The notes below the pieces were generated by a model, which did no database searches, was not told where the DNA came from, and was given only the letters and a program-made list of their open reading frames with translations. Source: Gnetum montanum (Eukaryota; Streptophyta; Gnetopsida; Gnetales; Gnetaceae). From it: 64,000 nucleotides of DNA. How positions within the stretch are numbered: the stretch's first letter is position 1; every line of letters starts with the position of its first letter. Shown piece by piece: positions 9,611 to 18,779 of this stretch. A program made the position numbers and the translations under genes. The stretch lies in NCBI GenBank assembly GCA_015680685.1, contig MNCI01006170.1, positions 188,354 to 252,353 on the forward strand, written 5' to 3'.

Positions 9611-12600
9611 AGGAATCGAGGATTTGTGATTCTGAACGTGTTGGGTACGTGTGCCTCAAAAAAACGTGGGGACGGGTTCGTAGCCGGGAACGTGATAGAG
9701 AAAATTTAAATATATTAATTTTTTAAAAAAATTAAATCTCATATATCATATAAAAAACGTTGTAGAATATAGAACAAGTACAATGTAAATTCAAAATATT
9801 GTTAATGCTTAAAAATTGCATAAAAGATTGCAATGAAACATTAAGTATTGAGTCTCATGTGTATTACAAAATTATCTCTTTTTAAATCACAAAAGAGTTT
9901 CTTGCCAAAGCTTAGAAATTGTCACGTTGTTCAAATTCTAATTTTAGCCTATATTTTCTCCTTGCTCTACTTTAAAGAGTAAATTTGTAGCTCTACTCTA
10001 GAATCATCAATATTAAGATTCATTTCATTTTGTTCCATGTCATTAATATCATTTGCATGGTAATCATCTTCATCAAGGATTGAATCATCAATATTAAGAT
10101 TCATTGCTCCAGGAATATTAACTATGTCAGTAGATTAACATCTCAACAAAGAGTAGGTGATTGCCTATATTTTATTTTCTTTCTTTGTTCCAATCTAATC
10201 ATGCTATGAAGATATACTAATTTTTCAACTCTTTTTGGACTTAGACTATTTTTTTTGATCCGATAAATAAAAAAATATGTTGGCCAATTTCTTTTAGAAG
10301 AAGATGCAACCTACATAAATGATAAAAACAAGAATAAATTTTTGCATTGTTAAAAAATTAATTTTATAAATTATTCAAAACTTCATCAATAAACAAACTC
10401 ATTTGAAGCTTAAGACCTAATAGCCTATTAATCATGGTGTTTAAAAAATGCATGATATATAAAACATCACTATTTCAAGTTTTCAAATCACATTTCATAA
10501 ATTAATTAAGAAAATTAATAAGTACTAATATTTGTTATATGTTTAATAAAAAATTAATCTAAGAAAAAAACTTCACTGCTAAAGAACCCATTTGGCTGGA
10601 TCTTCTTCAGCTATTCCATCCATATCAAGTATAGCATCTTCACATTTAAATGCTTTTGTATGTCCTTTAATAAATTAAAGTCATTCATTTTTAATTAAGC
10701 TAACCTTACAAGGTAAATGTAATCGTTTAACATATTCTAAAAAACCTGTTCTTACATCAAAATCGTCACAAGGCCTTGTTGGATTTTTTTCTCTATGTTT
10801 TGAAAAATACCACTTAATATTTTATGCATATGCAGTCGTATGCAATGGGGTATTTGTAACATTCCATCTTTTTAGAATCAATGAAGTAACTGAGCATTAT
10901 AAAAAATCAAAAGAGCTACCAATTTCTATAACATATTTTCATAAATTACATAAATTTCTCCTAATGCAGGTGTATCTTTATCAACATAAAGGATGAAATC
11001 AACAATAGGTTGTGCCATTAGGAAAAATATTGCTACATTTTCATAGAAAACTAATACCAAGCATATAAGCCAATAAAGTTTATCAGATTTTTACACCAGG
11101 AATCCCTTCCCCACCATCATTTTCACAGAGCTCTATCTGCTTCTGCGCTGTTAAGTTGGGATAGCTGGAGATTCAAAGGCAGGTCTTTGGAGTTTTCGAA
11201 TTTGTTGTTGTGGGTTGAGTTCATTGCATGTTTGACTGCAGATGTTGACTAGGGCTTCCTAAAAAGATTTGGGAAGGATATGGTGCTGAAATTTTGTTTG
11301 AACTTTGAACAAATGTATGCTTGGACTATTTTGTATGCAGTTGCAGAGGGAGAGAGGCCTGAAAGCACAGGTTGTGCATTAATGACTGGCTGGAATGACG
11401 GCCACAGATTGTGCATTTATGACTGGCCAGAATCACGGCCGTTACCTGAAACCGCAACATGAGATGGCCATGGCCCATGAATAAAAATACGAAACCAATC
11501 CACTAAATAAAAATCTTTTCTCTAAAATCATCTTCTGAATAAACTAAAACGAAAAGTAAAGATCAGGTAAATCTAAGCAAAATAGGCAACTCAATTGATA
11601 CGAAAATCGACTAAAATCCACTACTAAAGATCACACAGGAACGTGTTCTCACGCAAACTGGAAGAGCAAAATGGAAGGGGAAGAAAAGCGGATTTCGTGC
11701 TCACGAATCACGATAGAGATGCTGAGAAATCTTTACAGCAACGAGGGAAAAAAGCGGAAAATAACAAGTGAGAACCAAGAGTGAATGTTCACCGGAAAAA
11801 TTGTGCACTAAGATTACAAAGGTAAAGATGTAGCGCTGGCATTTAAAAAACGTAAGAAATATCATCCAAATTTTTTAAGAACAAAAACTAGAATTAAGGA
11901 TCGAAGAGAATCGCTCGCAATGCATGCTTACATAGCTCGGCAAGCCCGTCCAGATTCCGTTAGAAGGAAATGATCCATTTTCTGAAAAATATAGAATGAT
12001 AAAAAATATAGAAACTGAGAAAAATATAGAATAATAAAATATAAAATGATAGATGTGCAGTGCATTCTGTAAAGGTAACAATTCATTCTCTAAGCATCAA
12101 TAGATAAATCCGATAAGGCAAGTCTCCTACCCAGTCACCCAAATCAGATTGGGCAGACAAGACCCCTGCATCAAAAAAAATGTTCATCGTTTCTTCGTCA
12201 TTGCCTGCAAATGAAAAACTGAAAATGAAGTTTGTAATAGGAATGCATTGTTCCACATACGTGGTTGCGCTCGTCCTAACTTTTCCCTGAGAAACAAAGG
12301 GTTTGGAGAGTCTGCGGAAGCATCAAATCCCTATCAATGGCGGAATAGGAGGAGCGTCTCTAGATAAAAGGTATTGGACGCGGATGCAATTTGCAGGAAA
12401 CAGGTAGGAAACAGGTAAGATTTGACGCGATTTGCAGTAAAAATAGGTAAGATTTTGATAGACAATGAATGTTCTCGTTGAGAGTTGAAAAATCGAACAA
12501 AAAATTATAATTTACGTACCCAATGCGGATTTTACACGCTTCTGTACGCGTGCCCGAATCCACCGCGAACGGTTCGTGAGATTTTCTTGGGAATCGCGAA

Positions 12601-12616
12601 TCTCCGGCGCATAGCT
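9579..12616 (+). repeat. Left arm of giant inverted repeat
   Basis: Reverse-complement match to 12,988-15,100. Examples: GTTGGGTACGTGTGCCTC near 9640 matches the complement near 15,035, and GAGATGGCCATGGCCCATGA at 11,461 matches the complement near 14,013. By eye about one base in 15-20 differs, with small indels. The outer end lies between 9579 and 9604; the inner end is at GCGCATAGCT. The arm contains an antisense hAT transposase pseudogene. Confidence 0.9.
10130..11070 (-). pseudogene. hAT-family transposase, C-terminal part (decayed)
   Basis: hAT transposases cut and paste DNA elements with 8-bp target duplications. Reading the minus strand: VDFILYVDKDTPALG near 11.0 kb, then RWNVTNTPLHTTAYA near 10.87 kb (the plant hAT TPLH/LNPKWY block), a further stretch to about 10.57 kb, and SSKRNWPTYFFIYRIKKN followed by LVYLHSMIRLEQR at 10.18-10.30 kb, which is the C-terminal dimerisation region (family pattern S..RNWSTY.FIH...RN.L). 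The N-terminal zinc finger and first catalytic region are not visible. Stops and frameshifts are present. The copy expected in the right arm would fall inside the N gap. Confidence 0.75.
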
Positions 12617-12987
12617 GTTATGCTATGATCAATGCAAGCAGCTTCAGAAGGTGAATGAAAGTTCAACTCTGTTTGAACTTTAAAATTTTGCATTAGACAA
12701 TCAAGGCTCAGTCCAAATTCGACGTCGGATGTTTTTGGATTTTCAGGTTTAGGAAGGTTGCCACTGACCAAGGAAGAGTGGATAATATTAAAACAAAGAT
12801 AAAACATACAGAGATTTAATGATGCATTTGGGCATCGCCATTTACGACGCTGCGAGTGCTCAAAAGGCCACAGATCCCAGGCTTCGCAGTTATCCTCTGA
12901 ATGCAGGTATTCTGAAACCGAAACCCAATATTACTTTGCAGTTTGCACTTTGCAGTTATGCACTTTATCCGTAGACCATAGATCTAG
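12617..12987. other. Central spacer of the giant inverted repeat
   Basis: About 370 bases without a reverse-complement partner separate the arms. The right part contains CATAGATCTAGAG (12,977-12,989), which recurs just outside the right arm. No gene is seen. Confidence 0.7.
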
Positions 12988-15100
12988 AGCTATGCGCCGG
13001 AGATTCGTGATTCCCAAGAAAATCTCACCAATCGTTCGCGGTGGATTCGGGCACACGCGTACAGAAGCGTGTAAAATCCGCATTGGGTACGTAAATTATA
13101 ATTTTTCGTTTGATTTTTTAACTTTCAAGGAGAACATTCAATGTCAATTAAAATCTTACCTATTTTTACTGCAAATCGCGTCAAATCTTACCTGTTTCCT
13201 GCAAATTGCATCCATGTCCAATACGTTTTATTTACAGACACTCCTCCTATTCCACCATTGATAGGGATTTGGATGCTTCCGCACTCTTCAAACGCTTTGT
13301 TTCTCTTTCAGCTTTAAAATTTTTTGCTTCATTTTCAGTTTTTCATTTGCACGCAATGACGAAGAAAAAGACGATGAACATTTTTTTTGATGCAGGGGTC
13401 TCATCTGCCCACTTTGATTTGGGTGACTGGGTAGGAGACTTGCCTTATCGGATTTATCTGTTGATGCTTAGAGAATGAGTTGTTACCTTTACACAATGCG
13501 CTGCACATCTATCATTCTATACTTTATTATTCTATATTTTTTAGTTTCTATATTTTTTATCATTCTATATTTTTCAGAAAGTCGATCGTTTCCTTCTAGC
13601 AATCTAGACGGGCTTGCTAAGCCTGCGTAAACACGCTACATGCTTTACCTTTGTAATCTTAGTGCACAATTTTTCCTCCGAACGTTTGCTCTTGGTCCTC
13701 ACTTGTTATTTTCCGCTTCTTTCCCTCGTTGCTGTAAAGATTTCTCTCCATCTCTACCCTGATTCGTGAGCACGAAATCTGCTTTTCTTCCCCTTCCGTC
13801 TTGCTCTTCTAGTTTGCGTGAGAACACATTCCTGGTTCTTGTCTGATCTTTAGTAGTGAATTTTAGTGGATTTTTGTATCAATTGAGTTGCCTATTTTGC
13901 TTAGATTTACCTGATCTTTACTTTTCGTTTTAGTCTATTCAGATGATTTTAGAGAAGATTTTTATTTAGTGGATTAGTTTCGTATTTTTATTCATGGGCC
14001 ATGGCCATCTCATGTTGCATCTCAGGTAANNNNNNNNNNNNNNNNNNNNNNNNNNNNNNNNNNNNNNNNNNNNNNNNNNNNNNNNNNNNNNNNNNNNNNN
14101 NNNNNNNNNNNNNNNNNNNNNNNNNNNNNNNNNNNNNNNNNNNNNNNNNNNNNNNNNNNNNNNNNNNNNNNNNNNNNNNNNNNNNNNNNNNNNNNNNNNN
14201 NNNNNNNNNNNNNNNNNNNNNNNNNNNNNNNNNNNNNNNNNNNNNNNNNNNNNNNNNNNNNNNNNNNNNNNNNNNNNNNNNNNNNNNNNNNNNNNNNNNN
14301 NNNNNNNNNNNNNNNNNNNNNNNNNNNNNNNNNNNNNNNNNNNNNNNNNNNNNNNNNNNNNNNNNNNNNNNNNNNNNNNNNNNNNNNNNNNNNNNNNNNN
14401 NNNNNNNNNNNNNNNNNNNNNNNNNNNNNNNNNNNNNNNNNNNNNNNNNNNNNNNNNNNNNNNNNNNNNNNNNNNNNNNNNNNNNNNNNNNNNNNNNNNN
14501 NNNNNNNNNNNNNNNNNNNNNNNNNNNNNNNNNNNNNNNNNNNNNNNNNNNNNNNNNNNNNNNNNNNNNNNNNNNNNNNNNNNNNNNNNNNNNNNNNNNN
14601 NNNNNNNNNNNNNNNNNNNNNNNNNNNNNNNNNNNNNNNNNNNNNNNNNNNNNNNNNNNNNNNNNNNNNNNNNNNNNNNNNNNNNNNNNNNNNNNNNNNN
14701 NNNNNNNNNNNNNNNNNNNNNNNNNNNNNNNNNNNNNNNNNNNNNNNNNNNNNNNNNNNNNNNNNNNNNNNNNNNNNNNNNNNNNNNNNNNNNNNNNNNN
14801 NNNNNNNNNNNNNNNNNNNNNNNNNNNNNNNNNNNNNNNNNNNNNNNNNNNNNNNNNNNNNNNNNNNNNNNNNNNNATTAACAATATTTTGAATTTACAT
14901 TGTACTTGTTCTATATTCTACAACGTTTTTTATATGATATATGAGATTTAATTTTTTAAAAAAATTAATATATTTAAATTTTCTCTATCACGTCCCCGGC
15001 TATGAACCCATCCCCACTTTTTTTTGAGGCACACGTACCCAACACGTTCAGAATCATGAATCCTCGATTCCTCGCTTCCATGAATCGGATTCTTTTGATG
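12988..15100 (-). repeat. Right arm of giant inverted repeat (gapped)
   Basis: Reverse complement of the left arm from AGCTATGCGC at its inner end to CTTTTGATG at its outer end, with an N run at 14,030-14,876 where left-arm bases 9807-11,441 should match. It is flanked by a 13-base direct repeat, CATAGATCTAGAG, at 12,977-12,989 and 15,101-15,113. Confidence 0.85.
14030..14876. other. Assembly gap (847 N)
   Basis: Run of N. The two sequence edges correspond to left-arm positions 11,441 and 9807, so the missing sequence is probably about 1.6 kb rather than 847 bases, and should hold the opposite-strand hAT copy. Reading frames through it are meaningless. Confidence 0.95.
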
Positions 15101-15113
15101 CATAGATCTAGAG

Positions 15114-15599
15114 TTAATGTCCATGATTAAATATCATACGTTGGAGAACCATTTTGGTTGCTATTAAAAGCTTTAAGTAATAAAGTGTTTAGTTCACTTC
15201 TAACGACCTGCTACCTTGAGACGTTACGCAAGGAACATATGTTAGTTATGACATTCATCTGGGTTTTTACAACACAATCTCCACAAACGTCGGCCAATGG
15301 CGCCAGAACCCTGTTACATAAGAAAGCCAACCTTTTTCTTGAATTTAAACTTTTTTGAACCAGATAAAATAGATTGTATCAATAAAATAAAATTTTAATT
15401 TTGAAATTTTAAAACAAGAACCAAGAAAAATTCTCAATTTCATGTTCATGATACATTAATATCTCCAGATACTGATACTGATAATTAATCTCCAGATACT
15501 TTCCTTTCTCGGTGGTTCCTACTCCTAGATATTATGGCTGCTTGCTTAATCCCCTAAATAAGCACAATTTTTGATCCTTAAACCTTATATCAAACTGGG
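15114..15599. other. Interval between inverted repeat and NB-ARC, no gene assigned
   Basis: AT-rich interval. It may be remnant intron between the upstream helical-domain exons and the NB-ARC exon, since both lie on the same strand, but no further exon was recognised. Confidence 0.45.
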
Positions 15600-16096
15600 T
15601 GTTGTGTATCATTGGTGATTGACGATCGATTTCTGGAAGTGGTGGATCTTTTGGAAATAGGTAGCCACACACTAGCTATCGCGGTGGTTTTGTACGGAGA
15701 AGAGCGAATGGGAAAGACCACGCTTGCGCAGGGGGTGTACTCAGGAATCAACGTGGAGGGATTCAAGTTTTCCAAAATATGTCTATGCAGAGCACAGAAA
15801 TGCCACTCCGGACATCGCGGCTCTCCAAAAGTCCATCATCAAAGACCTCACTGGCCAAGAAATGGAGTTCGAGAAGCATAGTTCGGGACAGGAGGCTCTG
15901 CAGCAAGTTCTGGGCGATCATCAAGCCTTTATCTTCATAGATAACGTTCTGGACTCCACTGCAATCCATAATTTGCTTCCCAAAAACCTTAACAGAGCCA
16001 AAAAGGTCAGGTTACTTCTGACTGCAGAGTCTCCTTCTGACTGCAGAGTCTCCGGAGGTAGTCAAGGGCTTACCCATAAGGGAGGTCAGAATGAAA
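15600..16096 (+). pseudogene. NB-ARC domain fragment of an NLR immune receptor
   Basis: NLRs use the NB-ARC ATPase as a switch in intracellular pathogen detection. Visible in order: VIDDRFLEVVDLLEIG, a P-loop-like GEERMGKTTLAQGVYS (15.69-15.74 kb), then after a frameshift near 15,775 the segment TPDIAALQKSIIKDLTGQEM, kinase-2 QAFIFIDNVLDS (about 15.92-15.96 kb) and RNBS-B-like KVRLLLTAES (about 16.0 kb). A 19-bp tandem duplication at 16,017-16,054 shifts the frame immediately after RNBS-B. The Copia LTR begins at 16,097, so GLPL, MHD and LRRs are missing; they are not found elsewhere in the window. The P-loop has Glu-Arg where family members usually have Gly-Gly. It may be the same gene as the exons at 8.8-9.6 kb. 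Confidence 0.75.
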
Positions 16097-16497
16097 TGTT
16101 GGCCATAGTTATCATGATAAATTTAGGGCATGGTTATCATGCTAAAATTCGGCTATGGTTATTATTAAAATAGTGGGTGGTTATCATTAGTTATTTAAGG
16201 GCCCCTTCACCAATATAAAAGGGACCTCCTGATCCATCACATACATCTCCTTTCCATCCCACTTTTACATACATCTCCTTTCCATCCCACTTTTACATTG
16301 CATGACAGATACTTCTTCTTATTCTCTCCTTGTGATGAAGAGAGAAGGTTGTTATCCCTATTTTTGATAATAAGATCCTTCTACATTTGCCAGTGGTTTC
16401 TTTTTTTTTCATTGTGGGGGTTTTCCACGTAAAAGATTCATGTCCATTGCTCTTTATTTTCATCTCATTTCATATTTTGCTGCTAGATGTGCTAACA
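16097..16497 (+). repeat. 5' LTR of Copia element
   Basis: Starts TGTTGG and ends CTAACA, just before the primer site. It aligns with 29,281-29,657. A promoter-like AATATAAAAGGGACC lies at about 16,213. The region TACATCTCCTTTCCATCCC is duplicated in tandem in this copy only. Confidence 0.85.
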
Positions 16498-16498
16498 G

Positions 16499-16511
16499 TG
16501 GTATCAGAGCC
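16499..16511 (+). promoter_or_regulatory. Primer-binding site, initiator tRNA-Met
   Basis: TGGTATCAGAGCC, the standard plant Copia primer site, one base after the 5' LTR. Confidence 0.95.
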
Positions 16512-16563
16512 AGGTTCATAGTCAGTGGAAGTGCTGCCAATCGTGCATACAAATTTTACAAAA

Positions 16564-17505
16564 TGGCTAGCAAATACGAAATAGAGAAGTTCAATGGAAG
16601 CAACTTCACATTGTGGAAAATGAAGATACAGGGAATTTTGCGTAAAGATAATTGCCTGGTGACTATTGGAGAAAGGCCGTAGGAGGTCATGGATGACAGC
16701 AAGTAGAATGAAATGGATGGTAATGCTAATGCTAATTTATAGTTGGCACTAACAGATGAGATTTTTTCAAGTATTGCAAAAAAGAAGACGACAAAGGAAA
16801 TATGGGACACTTTGACAAAGTTGTATGAGGCTAAATCACTGCACAACAAAATCTTCTTGAAGAGAAGACTACACTCTTTGTATGGCAGAAACCTCATCGG
16901 TAAACTGATCATATCAACACCTTAAATACTTTATTTGCTCAACTCACATCATTGGGTTATAAAGTAGATGCAAGTGAACATGTAGAAATTCTACTTCAAA
17001 GTCTACTTGATTTATATGATCAACTCATCATCAACTTGACCAACAATGTCCTTATGGATGCTCTTGTCTTTGATGAGGTTGCAACTATGATTCTTGAAGA
17101 AGAAAGTTGATGCAAGAACAAGGAAGATAGGTTGACAAACAAGGTAGAGGCCTTAACAATGATGAGAGAGAGATCCATGGAATGTGATCCCAATTGGAAC
17201 CAAATTCATGGTAGATCCAAGTCAAGAATTAAAAAGAAAAACATTACTTACTACAACTGTGGCAAGAGAGGACACCTAAAGAAGGAGTGTTGGAACAAGA
17301 AGAGTAATGAAAAGAATCCTCAAGGGAATGTGGCAAGTACCTTATATGACGGTGATGTTCTATACAGTGAGGCAAATATTGCTAAATGTAGATAGAAGTT
17401 CACTGATGCTTGAATCTTGGATTCAAGAGCAACATGACACATGACCTCTTGGAGAGAATGGATTTATCACTACAAACCAATCTCAGAAGGATCTGTGTAC
17501 ATGGG
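16564..17505 (+). pseudogene. Copia gag and start of protease (decayed)
   Basis: Gag begins MASKYEIEKFNGSNFTLWKM at 16,564, the usual Copia Gag opening. Stops occur at about 16,681 and 16,740, and a frameshift near 16,905. The CCHC knuckle (about 17,261-17,303) reads YYNCGKRGHLKKEC: the first Cys is Tyr. The protease signature reads ILDSRAT, so the DSG glycine is Arg, followed by an HMTS block with a stop before it. The frame ends at the gypsy B insertion and resumes at 26,892. Confidence 0.85.
17501..17505 (+). repeat. Target site duplication of gypsy B, left copy
   Basis: ATGGG directly before the TGATGA end of the 5' LTR; identical to 26,887-26,891. Confidence 0.9.
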
Positions 17506-17514
17506 TGATGATAG

Positions 17515-17757
17515 GGGTTACTCTAGCGATTACTCTAGTAGTTATTTTAATTATTAGAGCAATTACTCTAGCGGTTACTCTAGTAGTTACTCTAATTATT
17601 AGAGTCGTTACTCTAGCAGTTATTCTAATTATTAGAGTGGTTACTCTAGCGGTTACTCTAGTAGTTATTCTAATTATTAGAGTGGTTACTCTAGCGGGTA
17701 CTTTAGCAGTTATTCTAATTATTAGAGCGGTTACACTAATTACTAGAATAGTTGCTT
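17515..17757 (+). repeat. U3 minisatellite of gypsy B, 5' copy
   Basis: About five units of roughly 45 bp (one shortened to 33), built from GTTACTCTAG-type blocks and each ending in the palindrome TCTAATTATTAGA. The 3' LTR has about three and a half units. Repeated palindromes upstream of a TATA box suggest an enhancer array; that role is inference. Confidence 0.85.
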
Positions 17758-17764
17758 CGAAGCA

Positions 17765-17772
17765 TATAAATA
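17765..17772 (+). promoter_or_regulatory. TATA box in 5' LTR of gypsy B
   Basis: TATAAATA just downstream of the minisatellite; the matching site in the 3' LTR is at 26,390-26,397. Confidence 0.7.
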
Positions 17773-18556
17773 CAGTGCCTAGGTGCACAATTGAGAAGAA
17801 GTCTTTTAGCAGTCAAGTAGTGAAACACTTGTAGTCTGTTTGAAAGTTAGAGTATTTTCCAAGTACCTGCAGCAAGAGATCTAAGTGTGGATGGATCTTT
17901 ATTTGAGCATTATGTACCTGAGCACACCTTGTGTACGATAATAAAGATGAGCTCTTTGATTCATCCTTGCAGCACCTGAGATTTTTTTTCTTATGCATTT
18001 CTTTTATTTTATTTTCTTATGCATTTATTTTATTTTATGCACTTTACATTTTTGTTATTAGCACAACAATTAATTTTGATCAATTAAGAAAATTGTTAAA
18101 TTACATAAGCACAACCACTTCGAGCATGCGTGTAACGCTTGGTAACTCAGTAATGATTAGCATTTGGTAATCCTAGTAGTGTTGCACTAGTTCAGAATGT
18201 GTACGGAAAGTGGGAATAGATGTTGGTGTTAGGATTAGTTAGAACTTAGTTAATGAGTAGTTAAGTTAAATTAGTCACTTAGTTACCTCTCTCCTTCCCT
18301 ACTAGCGCAGGACATAAAAACATAAAAGCTATAAAAATCATATGCCTCAAGCTTACTTAACCATAAAATCGTGACATATAGGTAAGCTTGGGAAGATAAT
18401 GATCACTAGTATAATTGCTCTAATAATTCGGTATGACATATAGATTAGCTTGGGAAGATAATTAGCATAAGCACTTAGTCCTTGGAATTCAACTAAATTA
18501 TTTGTGAAATGCTCATATTCGTATGGTTTAGTGTAGGGGTACCTTGCTGCTCATCA

Positions 18557-18576
18557 TTCGCGTCGTTGCCAGGGAC
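18557..18576 (+). promoter_or_regulatory. Primer-binding site of gypsy B (tRNA-Asp-like)
   Basis: TTCGCGTCGTTGCCAGGGAC begins right after the LTR and closely matches the complement of the plant tRNA-Asp 3' end. Confidence 0.9.
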
Positions 18577-18779
18577 TTAGTTGTTTATGAGCTAACTAGA
18601 ACATAGGAAATCATTCACATCGTTGGAATGAATGCTTAGAGTTGGTTGAGAAAATAATAAACAAGAATACATTACACATTGAATAGACAAGTATGCCTTC
18701 TTCTTAGTACAAAAGTGCCTCACCGTCTAGGTCTGAAATAGGAAATAGTTAGTGGTGTAATATACATGACGTTGATCCA

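Larger units (their letters stand above)
17506..18556 (+). repeat. 5' LTR of gypsy B
   Basis: TGATGATAGG at the start, CTCATCA at the end. U3 holds a 45-bp minisatellite, then TATAAATA. The downstream part matches the LTRs of C and D (for example TGTACCTGAGCACACCTTGTG), while the upstream U3 does not, so B is a distinct LTR subfamily. Confidence 0.9.

Noticed and set aside
12532-13261. Conserved small protein in both palindrome arms (MRRRF...PKKIS...GGFGH)
   Set aside because: Present in both arms only because they are duplicates. The frame differs beyond about 40 residues and no family is recognised; it could be a captured exon but support is too weak.
13988-14951. Two long open frames of about 300 codons on opposite strands
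   Set aside because: Both consist almost wholly of N from the assembly gap.
9579-15100. Palindrome as a pure assembly mirror artefact
   Set aside because: The arms differ by several percent with indels and have different outer flanks, which an artefactual mirror would not show. Long-read confirmation is still desirable.
17483-17834. Ile/Val/Thr/Arg-repeat proteins on both strands (also 26,222-26,459)
   Set aside because: Translations of the U3 minisatellite in the gypsy B LTRs; low-complexity and present on both strands.
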